Assembly: GCF_963678635.1 (NCBI RefSeq)
Contig: NC_087067.1
Span: 39,268,379-39,332,378 of the forward strand
Reading direction: 5' to 3'
From: Symsagittifera roscoffensis
Taxonomy: Eukaryota > Xenacoelomorpha > Acoela > Convolutidae
DNA length: 64,000 nucleotides
Shown here: one piece after another, positions 23,311-34,299 of the stretch
How the letters are laid out: every line of letters starts with the position of its first letter
Position numbering within the stretch: the stretch's first letter is position 1
The notes under the pieces: generated by a model
What the model was told of the DNA's origin: nothing
Database searches by the model: none
What the model saw: only the letters and a program-made list of their open reading frames with translations
Position numbers and translations under genes: made by a program

Positions 23311-24593
23311 ATTTGTAACTACACTAACGGGAGGCAATCATACTATTGCCTGCTAAAAACAAACGGTAATTTTTTTGAACCTTAGGGAATCAGATAACAA
23401 AAATTTGTGGTATCGTTTTCTGTTTCTAGAACACAATCAATCGAACTTTTTTAGAATTTTATAAATCCTAATATCAATGGAAAACAAAATCATAAACTTA
23501 AAATTACATCAAATGGTATGCGAAGTTCCATATCATGTCACATAGTACTGATTTACACAATTGAGTCGGTCTAGGCTTAAAAATTTGACCATCATCTATA
23601 AATGAATGGTTTTCAAAAGTTCAGGGTAGCAGCAAGAAGCTAATAGTTTCTTGGTTAAGATGGCACATAATTCATAATCGTGGAAGTATATCTTGTTCTA
23701 AGTCAGTCATGAAAATATTGTCTGGGTATGCGTCTTTGAATCAACATTTAAGATGCCTGCATCTGTTGAATAAATTGTAAGTTTGGTGATTATCATTTTA
23801 TTTACCAATATCATTAGTGTTTTTGAAGCTTTACTCATCGGAAGTAGAAGGTAAATGATTGATCTCCCTAACTTTAACTCTACTGAATTAGTTTAGTTTG
23901 TCATTTTCGGTGTACAAAAAATTGGGCGATGAAATTCAATTAGATTGATTAGAGTCGCCTCCTGAATAGTTATGAGATCAAAGTCCATACCAAATTGGGT
24001 TTTACAATTGGAGAAAAAAACAAGGCTAACAAACAGAACGAATTTCAGTGCTTCCAATAATCGGGACGAATTTAAGTGCTTCGAGCAGGTTTCATCATAG
24101 TAAAATTAATGGCAGTCTTGCCATGTTTTTTTGTCTCACTGCCACTCTTAACGGAAAATTTTCCTTAAATAGTTGAAATCCTCTCTCCGCTCAATCTGAG
24201 ACAAACGAGGCAAGTGGATTAGGACAATGATTGGAATAGTTCGAGTGTTTCTAAAACAGCGTCAATAGTATGGGTTCTCGGATTGGCGCCATTCAGCCTG
24301 AAAAATTTGCTACAAAATTTAGTTTAGTTCTCTGTAAAAAAATTCAGGCTTTTACATCAATCGGATGGGAGAATGATGGATCAAATCACTGGCTGAAGGT
24401 TGGACCCAAGCCTTTGAACCCAAAACATCAAGATCTATTGTTGATATGTCTGGCGAGTATGAGGAACGATGTTTTTGGGTGAAGGATTTGCCAAGTGGAT
24501 GAGGTCTTCCAGAGAAACACTTTCAATTGCTTCGGCAGGTATTGAAAAAAATTACTTTACGAATGAAAAAATCAGACGGACATATTACGCAGT
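23311..24593 (+). other. Possible exons of an unidentified gene
   Basis: At 23,311-23,367 a strong TTTTCTACAG acceptor and a GTAATT donor enclose a short piece, ICNYTNGRQSYYCLLKTN, with two Cys and a glycosylation site. At 24,257-24,593 an acceptor-like CTAAAACAG starts an open frame (MGSRIGAIQPEKFATKFS), and a shifted frame then continues (YEERCFWVKDLPSG) to a GTAAGT donor. The pieces read like protein, but I recognise no family. A frameshift or extra intron would be needed. Confidence 0.22.
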
Positions 24594-25600
24594 AAGTTTT
24601 CAAAATATATGTTTTTGGGACTGTTTTTGTTGTGTTGGTTCAATGATAGTCCTTTTCAAAAACTTGAATTTGTTCTGCTATCCGTTTTCTCGCGCCTCCT
24701 CATCTCGTTTTTTTAACTTTGTTCTTTAAAGGAACTTAAGAAGTTTTCTTTTCTAGTAATCATTTTGACCAAGTCAAGGGGTGCTTATATTAGAATCTCT
24801 TTACTGGCTCTTTTTGCTGCAGGAAAGAAGAAATTTTCCGCTAATAGCAGAGCTGCCCTAGCAATTCCAAGAGCCAGTGTCTCAAGACCACTGTCCCGTT
24901 GTCGATAAAGAAGCAAAAAATGGGGCTTGGTTGATTACACATGATAAAATAAGTACATATATTTTTATCTAATTTCTATCTTTCTTATGAACTTGAGAGT
25001 GAGAACTACTTTTTCAACACATGTAAAGGCGTCGGTATACCGGTTTCTGTCCGCCAGTCAAAAATTATGGCTTGAATAGTAATTGTTGGAACTTAATTTT
25101 GTTACCGAGTATTTTTTGATAATTTGACTCAACACATGTCACGTTCAGTTTTTCATTCCGCGATTCGTATCAAGGATCATCGTCTTGCAACTTAGGTTTC
25201 CGGATTTTTTTCCCGTAAAATAACCAGACGGGCAATATCTTTTTGGTGCTTTGTTTGGTGCTAGTTCAGTTACTCTGTTAACCCATGAATGTAAGAATTG
25301 ATCTATTGAACAATCTAGTTTAACTAATAATTGTGCAAAATTGTCAATTTATAATGTAATTTTTTTCTATATTATTAATTTATGTTGCCTTATCATTTTT
25401 TTCTGTAAGAAAACTACTTCTCCCCAGACAATTCGAAACTGTTGTTTCACAGAAATTTGAAAGTGAACCGTTAAACTCAATTTCTTTACCAACCTTTTTT
25501 TGGAAAGCGGCTGATGTTGATATGAAATTTTTCGATTTTATTGGTTACACCATTAGATACCTGGATATATAATCTACCGTTACGAGCAATTTCTTGAAAA
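24594..25600. other. No gene seen
   Basis: A/T-rich. One acceptor-like TTTGCTGCAG at about 24,822 is followed by a short open frame with no recognisable product. Nothing else stands out. Confidence 0.4.
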
Positions 25601-27080
25601 TTTTGTTGTATTTAGACATTTTTTGACAAAGAAAGATGCAGCAAATAAAGTTTATTATTAACGTACCTTTTAATTTTCAATCGCGGCTTTTTACGTTGAC
25701 CATTTCTAATCTTGGCAAAGAAATTCTTTTACCATTTTTTTTTGCTTCTGATTGTAAAAAACTTTTAACCATTTTGAAATGAAAGTTGGTTGCTTTCACT
25801 AAAACATGTAGCCTTCCATAGGCTGCCGATCCTTTAGAATTTTTACCATTCAAAAGTTTGTCTTCTATTTAGGAAACTTTTAAAACTTTTCTGCCCTGAC
25901 GATTCTGAATCGTACTTTGATGTTTTGTAGTTTCCTTTATTGGTTCTAATGCATTGGTTTTCTTCGTCGTATTGCTGTTCTTTGCTTGTTTTTTGTACTT
26001 TTTTTCTACTTTCAATGAAATGACAGAACATGCAGACGTTTTGGTCTGTTTAGATACCCATTTGTTGAAATTTTGTTAAAATGTTGCTACTTTAACTGGT
26101 TCCCGACCCTTTAGATTCTGTCGAAAACAGTTTTTGTATAAATAAGCCTACATTAGGTTAGGGTCTGTTTTTTGCATATCGGTTAATAGCCAAAGGTTCC
26201 CCAATATTGAGATCTCAAAATTTCTCCTAAAAATGGTCTTTCAAACCTCGTCGTTTGCTAATGAGTAGTTATAAAACGTATCTGCCTTAATTCTGGCATA
26301 TGGCTCTTGGAGTATCAAAACTCCCCCTACATATCGGTTAATAGCTAAAGGTTCCCCAATATTGAGATCTCAAAATTTGTCCTACAAATGGTCTTTCAAA
26401 CCTCGTCGTTTGCTAATGAGTAGTTATAAAACGTACCTGCCTTAATTTTGGCATATGACTCTTGTAGTATCAAAACTCCCCCTGCCTCCATATGCACTGG
26501 TTTAGACTTATCTATGAGTTCTAGAATAGATTATGGATTTGAAATGTTTTTCTTCGTCAAATTTATTTGTCGTAATATTAGCATTTAAGCTCAACTGTTA
26601 TAGCCTTGAACTTATCAAGTTTTTTTTTCTAATTCATATTTTTGATCTACTAAATTTTTTGATCCAATTACAAGTGGATTGATCCTTCACAACGGTCCAT
26701 AAAGGTGATTTTTGAGTTCTTTGTTTTTGATCGATTGGTCCTTGAGTATCTGCATCATGTTTGGCTGATTCTTCATTTACAATATTTTGGCACAAGCAAA
26801 AACTCCTCTAGTACGTTGTTATTGGATAGTCAGTGTGTATGTCACGGAGCTTAATTTTTTCTAACATTGAAACGTTTCTGTTTGAAGGATTGATTTTCCG
26901 AGGTTTTCGTCAACTTGTTTTTCGATATGTAAGACGTCAACAAATGCTCTCTTACTGATCGATTTTTTGAATATTCACACAGAAATTACCGCGCGTAGAC
27001 CTTTATTGGACATTTGCAAATTATTAACAAGACTTATAAACATTCTCGTTCCTGTGTCAACAAATTCGTTCATATTCTAG
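25600..27080 (-). pseudogene. Degenerate coding-like relic of unknown kind
   Basis: On the minus strand, several stretches of 30-60 residues read like protein in frames broken by stops and shifts, from about 27,080 (FVDTGTRMFISLVNNLQM, KRAFVDVLHIEKQVDEN) down to about 25,650 (LVKATNFHFKMVKSFLQ). Codon and residue use are more protein-like than the surrounding DNA. It is probably the body of an old mobile element, but I cannot name the family. Confidence 0.3.
26175..26484. repeat. 155-bp tandem duplication
   Basis: Two head-to-tail copies with a period of 155 bp. Both start CATATCGGTTAATAG and contain CCTCGTCGTTTGCTAATGAG, with few differences. The duplication lies inside the coding-like relic. 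Confidence 0.92.
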
Positions 27081-27114
27081 GGCTTGATGTTACTTATGCA
27101 AAAAAAGGTGAAAG

Positions 27115-27770
27115 GGCCCCCGCACCGTGCGCCCATAGATTCTAATCAATTATAATGGATTCCCGAGACAAAAATAATCGATTATAATCCATTACACATG
27201 TAAAATTTAGACCACGAAATCGATTATATTGCCATTATAATCGATTATTTTTGAAAAAAAAAAAATCCATTATAATCCATTACAATCGATTGTAATCCAT
27301 TATTTTTGTCACTGAAATCGATAGGGAGGGGGGAACTGGGGGGGGGGGGAGGGGTTGTGGTAATAAACTAGTAAAAACAGTAAAATGAAGTGTTAAACTG
27401 CGATGAATTAGAAAACTAAAGACAAAAATGTTTAAATTTCCTTCTGAAACGTAATACGTAGCAACTGCACTAAACATGTAATGAGATAACTTTGAACAAA
27501 ATTGTAATTATCATGAAAAAACCCCTCGAAAAAATCCATTATAATCGATTATAACCGATTATAATGGATTTTATTGGCATAGAAAATATTAGGATTATAA
27601 AACATTATTAATGGATTATAATCGATTATAATGGATTGTATTGACAAAAAAAATATTAGGATTATAATCCATTCTTAATGGATTATAATCGATTATTTTG
27701 TCGTTTTATAGATACTGACCATATTATGACAATATAATCGATTATGATCCATGGGCGCTCGGTGCGGGCC
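27115..27770. mobile_element. 656-bp MITE-like element with terminal inverted repeats and GAAAG target duplication
   Basis: The left end GGCCCCCGCACCGTGCGCCC and the right end, whose reverse complement is GGCCCGCACCGAGCGCCC, form imperfect terminal inverted repeats that extend about 45 bp inward. GAAAG lies directly outside both ends (27,110-27,114 and 27,771-27,775) as a 5-bp target-site duplication. The interior is mostly copies of GATTATAATC / ATCCATTATAATCGATTA in both orientations, with a G-rich stretch near 27,325-27,357. There is no coding capacity, so it must have been moved by a transposase from elsewhere. The family cannot be named with certainty. Confidence 0.85.
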
Positions 27771-28086
27771 GAAAGTCAAACTGAAGTCTCTTCACAACTT
27801 AGATTTGATGAAGCTATTTTTGAAATGCAAAAATTTATTCAAATAAAAACACAACCATCTGTGAAACCAAAAATCCTCAGACCTGGGCACATGAATTGAG
27901 TCTCATTACAAAAAAAATTAATAGTGATAAAATACAGACAGATTATAGTTTTTATCGTAATTCATTTGAACCACATAATTAGTCGGCGTTAACAAAGACG
28001 TAGTTTTTTGTCGCAAAAAATTTTTATCTTATAACGTTGAAAACAAATGAAATGACCATTCACTGGAAAATCTGGACAATTCTTTT

Positions 28087-28326
28087 TTGAAATATTACAA
28101 CGATGTTTTTGCTGAACGATCTGTTCACAGTCAAATTTTTCTGTTTTGGTTAGTTAAACTCGAATTTCAATATCTGGTGTCACATGCAAAAAAGGTGAGT
28201 TTGTTGAGAGGAAAGCCTCAACTTGCGGTGGTCTCTGGTTGCTCCTTTTTCAACCAATCAAAAGATGCGCTGGTTTTCTTCAGAGCACACGCTTTTTTTA
28301 AATTGAATTGCTATCAAGTGATTTGA
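28087..28326 (+). other. Short open frame, possible exon
   Basis: A 79-codon frame with a donor-like AAG|GTGAGT near 28,194. The part before the donor (MKYYNDVFAERSVHSQ) could be coding. No recognisable domain. Confidence 0.18.
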
Positions 28327-28469
28327 GCTGATCATCTTGTACTGTTGCAATTAAAACCTTCTACGCTTGTACATCCTTAGTCCTCCGAGTTTTCTACTTT
28401 CCTATCTGGATAATCAGACAGCAACTCGGTTTTATATCAACCCTTGGCGCAAAAGGTCCGGATTGGGTT

Positions 28470-28775
28470 TTGCAATTTAAACGAACATGCAGAACACTAA
28501 TCCTGATAAAAAAGGCAAACAAATTGTTATTAAACAAGTTTCTTAACTCTCATAAAACATCAAAAAGATTCTTTTGCCCAATTTGTGCAACCCGTTTTAT
28601 CTTTTACAGCAGAAAGACAAAAAAATTGTTTTTGATAGTTTTGGAAGATCGTGAACAAGTAAATTGCATCTTTTGTGGCACAAAACCTCACCCACAAAAT
28701 CAGTATAGTCTGGCGTCTAAGGAAAAAACTAATCCGCCAATAGAAAAGCCAAAACAGCATCACAACGCAGATTAA
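28470..28775 (+). CDS. 101-residue open frame with two CxxC pairs
   Basis: Open frame that is very basic at its start and contains FCPICATRF and, about 27 residues later, NCIFCGTK. This C4 arrangement could bind zinc. The C-terminus is Pro/Lys/His-rich. No homologue is recognised and no start context or splice site supports it, so it may be a small gene, an exon or chance. Confidence 0.27.
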   Translation: MQFKRTCRTLILIKKANKLLLNKFLNSHKTSKRFFCPICATRFIFYSRKTKKLFLIVLEDREQVNCIFCGTKPHPQNQYSLASKEKTNPPIEKPKQHHNAD

Positions 28776-28859
28776 TCTGAATAATGAGCGAGTCAAATTC
28801 AAGAGATGCCCCAAGCTTAGTCCATTTTCTTGATATCTCCCCATCCCCCACTAAGCCAA

Positions 28860-31040
28860 CAAAACCGCGCATGGAGGCGGTATATAGTTTACTATCTACT
28901 TTCGTGATCTATCTTTACATCGTGTCTCTATCTTTTTGAAGAAGCAAATAGCGCTGCAATCCGCTGACTAATTTAGAAGGTTCAATTGCGCTGGAGATCA
29001 AAAGTCACTTCAAAAGGGAACATCAGATTATTTTTATTACACATTCATAACTACTCGAGATCCCAGAAAGCTAGCCATTCCAAGGTTGACAATAAATACT
29101 TATTATGAACTTCCAATCAATCGACAAAATTTTCAAAGGAATAAATTGTAAAAAATCATCTAGTGTTTTGTCCAGAAATGAAACTTAGTATTTTCACAAT
29201 TAACTCTACGTAACAATTTGATTGTGAAGTGATGTTCTTGTGTAAAATTCAATTTTGTTTTAATTGCGACAGCCATTACGAGGCCAAAATGTAGATTTTG
29301 CGAATTTAATTATAAGTGGAGTCCGCAACGGGGCGAAACAGTTCTGTAGCGGAGTCGGCGACACTGCTACTTCTTTAATTTCTCTGATGTATTAGATTCC
29401 ACGAACATTTCTAATTAGCTAAAACATTGTGTTGCTCAAAATTGCTCTGCAATAAGCTCATTTTGCGGACCTTGCAGCAAATAATGCGGAACCTGAAACA
29501 GATTGTGGAAACCATGCACAAACTACTTATATGCGTATTGTAGCGGAGTCATGGAGTCCATGAGTGTAAGCGGAATCCGCAAAATGTACGCTGATCTCGC
29601 ATTTTGTTTGGTTTGCAATAAAAAAATGTATACAACAAACTAAAGTTTAATCTGTTTTTCTTCAGGGAGACTTTCAATTTAGTTCAATCTCACTTACTGC
29701 ATTTTTTCGATTTCATCTCATATACTAACAACAGTTCAAAATTCAGTACAGGTTAATTCAATCTCAACCACTGCCCATAATCCAACTCATTTGCCCACAG
29801 CAGTTCAATTCAGTTTAATTCCAAATGCTAAATCTCAAACACTGAAAGAATGAAAACCAAATACGGAAGACCAAAAACACCAATCTCAAATACTGAAACA
29901 AGAAAAACCAACCGAACTAAAATAATTCATGGATTATTTATTTTGAAAAATTTAACTTAACTGGCCTTCATAATTTTATTTGCCAGATTATTTTGTGCAA
30001 AACTCACATTCTTTTTCAAATTTCAATTCGAATTTCAATTCGATTTAAGAGATAACATCGTATAGACTAGGACAAGAACAGTTTCAAATGATACTTTTAT
30101 ATGCTGATAATACAATATAATTAGATTAGGTTTTAGAATATAACAGAATGATTAGGTTTAAGCTTAGAGTCTTAAACTCATGCATATTACCAAGCGACTC
30201 AGTGATGCATGAAAATGTTTTGCTTAATCGATACTGTGAGGTTTTTCCCAAACAATGATTTCCAAAACAGCTTGCTGAAAAATTGATCCCAAATACTTAA
30301 AGGGTACACCCTCGATTCCAGTTTAACAATGATTTCAGATTTTTTATAGTTTCCAATGACAATGGTTAAGTCCTTGCTTTTGGTCTCCCTATCTGCTATA
30401 TATTATTTCTAGCTCTCAGTTTTAATTGTTAATGAGCAAGAACTGGTTTAGTTCAGTTTAAGAATTAAAATTGCCGAATCCCGCTCAAAATTTGCGGAAT
30501 ATGCGTACTTTTTTGAATTCTGCTCACAAATTTTGCTGATTTCACATACATTTGCGGAATTCAATTACATTTCACGAAATCTGATATTCCTAAAAAGAGT
30601 TCACGGAATTTTCGTGACTAGAATCCACTTACATTTCGAACATGTGTCAAGACCGTGCATGATTTCCATTGACATACAAACAGCAATTTAGGCGCCTAAC
30701 TATTTGTTCATCTGATCATTTTTATATAGACAATCTGAAAAATCATGAGAAAAGATCGAGTGGTATACCAAAAAACAGACTAGGTTTGTGATTTGAACGA
30801 CATTTATAAAAACCGAAAAACTTTCTCAATGTCGAGATTAACACAATTCACCTTTGCTTTTCAGTCTACTTTCAAATTGAGTGAGCAATTAGGATGCGCA
30901 AAGCACTTATTAGTTTACAAAACGAGTTTTGAAGAGTTGAATTATCATTTATTATAATTATCATTATCAAGCATAAAATATCAAGAAAAATTTGATAAAT
31001 TTGAAGAAAGATTCGAGATTAGTGAAGTAAACATTTTTTT
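28860..31040. other. Non-coding; degenerate inverted GCGGAATCCGC-type repeat
   Basis: No gene seen. Between about 29,310 and 30,640 there are scattered copies of GCGGAATCC / GCGGAGTC. A weak pair of inverted ends (TATAAGTGGAGTC on the left; the right end reverse-complements to TGTAAGTGGATTC) suggests an old, decayed foldback element. Confidence 0.35.
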
Positions 31041-31049
31041 TCAGAGTAA

Positions 31050-31260
31050 GTTTTTTCTTCTACCTGCACTCAGGAAAACGCAATTTTCGACACGAAAAAA
31101 TCTTAACATGATCAGAAAACTCCATGCCTGTTGCACAGGAACCGGCTATCTTTGCTATCTTTAGGCTTATTTGTTGTACTTTAAAGGTCTCTCTATCACT
31201 GCATAGTCAGAAATGCTTTCGTTTTGACCAATGAAGCTAGGAAGAGTGTTTGTCTTCGAG
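31050..31260 (-). other. FReD-linked conserved segment encoding a DYAVI tyrosine motif (minus copy)
   Basis: Reverse-complement match to 16,110-16,330, on the 3' side of the broken FReD exon as the plus copy is of the intact gene. The open frame reads TNTLPSFIGQNESISDYAVI and continues ERPLKYNK to a stop. SDYAVI (tyrosine motif at 31,194-31,208) fits the ITIM pattern S/I/V/L-x-Y-x-x-I/V/L. The segment is probably an exon of a neighbouring or former family member. No start codon or firm splice site is visible. Confidence 0.5.
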
Positions 31261-32153
31261 TGGGTTTCGAATGTTTGGTGTTAGTAATTACAAGCAAAAT
31301 CAGTTAATAAATACTTAACAAATTGAATTGATTGATATACTAAAACAAAACTTTTCCAAATTGTTAACTGAACAATACAAAGTGAAATGCATTGATTTCG
31401 TAGATCTGATCAAACATCAAATAGATTTTTCCAAAAGTTGTGCACAGGTTTGATAAATTGGGCAGATGAGTAAAAAAATCAGGTATGATAACTTATTTTT
31501 ACGCTTGGTAATTTTAAATTTTGATGTATTTTTAGCCCTTTCTTGAATTTTTTTAATTGATAAAGAAGCATTTTTTTGTAGTTTTTGTTGTTTTTTATTA
31601 ATCTATTGGCCTAAGTTCTGAGTTTTTATCTCATTACACCATGAACAAAACACGGCTCAATGAAGAAAAAGACTATTATTATCATGACTATTGTGTTCTA
31701 ACCTGTTCTGTACTTGCTCACCAATTGCTCATTGTTTGAAAATTGAGTTCAAACCTCGGATGATTTTTATTTAAACCGCTTAAAAATAAACACTACATTG
31801 AATCAAATATTAAAAATATGTTTAATCATGGCAATCAAATATGTTTAATCTAGGTGAGTAGTTCCAATGTTTACAGTTTTATGTCATTTGTAGACAAAAA
31901 TTTTGGTTAATATTTATCATTATGTTCCAGCTCAAAACAAGGTAATAACAGCAAAATGTTAGCTGCTTGAACATTCTGGAAACTTTTGTAGTTGCAGCGC
32001 TAGTGTTTTATATTCAGTGTATACTTGGATAATTAATGTCCAAAATGTCTGTTTATTTTTTGCAGATTGATTAAACTCATGATTGAGCTTCAAAATCTTA
32101 TGATTATTAGATATTCTTTGATCGATATTTCTCCTGGCTTCTAATTTTTCAAT
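31261..32153. other. No gene seen
   Basis: A/T-rich sequence between the DYAVI segment and the stop of the broken FReD exon. It corresponds by position to the 3' flank of the receptor gene. Confidence 0.4.
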
Positions 32154-32290
32154 TCAGCCAACGCGGATCATTGTAATCTCACTTGATGCAAGCGTTATCT
32201 TTTCTTCTTTATCGTTATAGAAACTCATTTGTACAATGCTCTCCAAGTTCTCTGAAGTAGTCCTGTTTCCGTTGAGCATCACATTCTGAC
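32154..32290 (-). pseudogene. 3' part of a FReD terminal exon, cut off by a LINE
   Basis: On the minus strand, directly after the LINE, the frame reads NVMLNGNRTTSENLE, then QMSFYND and LASSEITMIRVG with a TGA at 32,154-32,156. This is the C-terminal end of a fibrinogen-related domain, parallel to ANRTTSETLN, QQMSYKN and SSSEIKMIRVA of the intact exons. It is the missing half of 36,476-36,696. Confidence 0.9.
32280..32290. repeat. 11-bp target-site duplication, LINE 3' side
   Basis: CACATTCTGAC, identical to 36,476-36,486. Removing the LINE and one copy restores continuity of the fibrinogen-domain alignment. Confidence 0.92.
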
Positions 32291-34221
32291 TCTCTCTCTT
32301 CTCTTTTGTCATTTACGCCCCGTGAGGGGGCCTTGATTCCCAGTTTCCAGGACATGTGATCCTGTGTCTTGAAATGTTGTTTTTTGTCACCCAAGTACCG
32401 CATTCTTTGCATTGGATTCTGGCTCTCGTTCCGGCGAATCGTCCTGTGATAATGGTGTTGGTTACTTCTGGGGCTGTCGGGTGCTCTCCTCGACAAGTCC
32501 TCCGGTGTCTTGCCATGTTGCTCAACGACAGGGACTTCTGACACTTCGGACAGAACCCACCCTGACCTCCTTGGCAACCTTTGAAGTGGTTCGTCAGAGC
32601 AGCCTGGTCCGAAAAACTGTCGTTGCACTTTGGACACTTGTAGTCCACTGACTCCCTTCTGTGTGCTTTTCTCTCGTGATTCGTCCGTCCTCCTTTTGAT
32701 GCGCACTTCTTGTCGCATCCGTCCCAGCGACAAGGCCAACCACTGTCACTTATTCTCTCTCGATTCCATTGTGAGTGGGCCGGTTTTTCCGATCCTCTGT
32801 GCCAGTTGCACATTTGCGTCTCTCAGTTTTTGAGGAACGTCCTGCGATCTGTAACGGTCTTCTTCCATCGTTTCCGGTCATTGGCGAGGTTCTCGCTGTT
32901 GTCGTCTTCATGTCCCGCTTCTTTCAGCAGTCTGCGCCAGTACTGGAGGGTGTTACCTCACGAGTTCCCACTGCGTGTCCTCTCCATGTCCCAGGATCCG
33001 AGGACGGCTTTCTTCACAATCCTCTCATCCGACATTCTGAGAATGTGGCCCATTCGCTCTAATGCTCTGCACTAGATCTTGGTCCTTATCGATTCAATGT
33101 TCAGCTGTCTGCGGATCTCGTAGCTGTTGACTCCTTCAGTCTGCATCCTGATCAGTGTGAGAGGTTTTCCATTGTTCCACACAAACCTGTAGGCTCTGTC
33201 TGCAACGCTCTGGAACTTCTGGATGTCGGTCGGTGTCCATGCTCTAACGCTACAGTCGAACAGGAGAGTGGACTCCACTACGGCTTGGACCACCAATGCT
33301 CTGGTGCGCTTGGAGAGGCTCGAATTCCAGAGCCATTGCTTCCCTCTGCTCCACGCGTAGTACCCTCTCTTAATCCTGGCTCCTCGGTCTTCTCGTTTCC
33401 CGATGAGGGTTCCCAGCATTCTAGTCTTCTGGGCGCTGGTTGTTGCAAAAACGATGGACTCTTCTTTGCCGTCGTGGCATTTCTCTTCAAACTCCATCAT
33501 TTTATTCTTGATCTTCTCTTTCCCTGTGACGAGCTATTCGGTCCAACCAACTAGAGAGGTGTCGTCTGCGAACAACGAGTCCTCCAGGATGAAATTACAC
33601 TTGTTGCTGCTACGCAATGCTCTGGGCGCTTCTCTCGGTGGGAGGCTGCCTCCTGGTGTCCACATCCAGGAAAACCGCACTCTTGGCCTCTATCCGCCGC
33701 CTCCTTTCTCCGTTCTCTTTCAGCTCTTCTTATTGCTTCGGCATGGTATACGTTGAAAAGGATAGGTAATGTTGCGCACCCCTCTCTGAGTCCTCTGGCG
33801 GGGGCCCAATCATCGCTGAGACCTTCCTTTCCTTTCACCCGGTATCGCGTTTCTTCATGGAGACCTTTCAGCAGGTCGAGCACCTTGTCCGTCATGCCAA
33901 ATCTGGCTAACATACCCCACAGAAGGGGTTTGTTGGTGCGAGGGTAAGCCTTGGTGATGTCTAGGAGGACAGCCCCTGGCCGGTTTTCGTTGCACTCGTC
34001 TGTCATCCCGTACACTCTTCTTGTTTCTTCTTCCATCCGGATAATGATCTGCGTTGAGTCAGCCGTAGACCTTCCACCACGGAAAACGTTCTGGTTCTCA
34101 TCCAGAACGCCAATGGTTTCTGCCCATGTCCGGAGTCTCGTCGCGAAAGTCCGTGCGATCAGTCTGCTTGCCAGTGGTAACAGGCACACTCCACGGTAGT
34201 TGCCCAGGTCGTTCTGGGGAC

Positions 34222-34299
34222 CTTTCTTGTGCAGGGGAATGACCCAGCCTTCCTTTATTTCTTTCTTGTGCAGGGGAATGACCCAGCCTTCCTTTATTT
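34222..34299. repeat. 39-bp in-frame tandem duplication in the LINE reverse transcriptase
   Basis: Two adjacent copies with a 39-bp period encode EIKEGWVIPLHKK twice in the finger region of the reverse transcriptase. The reading frame is kept. Confidence 0.95.

Noticed and set aside
27115-27770. Regulatory island of ATCGATTATAATC binding sites
   Set aside because: Terminal inverted repeats and a target duplication show a mobile element; the motif density is its internal structure.
28860-28950. Core promoter (GGTATATAG) with a downstream gene
   Set aside because: No open frame or exon-like sequence follows in the next kilobase.
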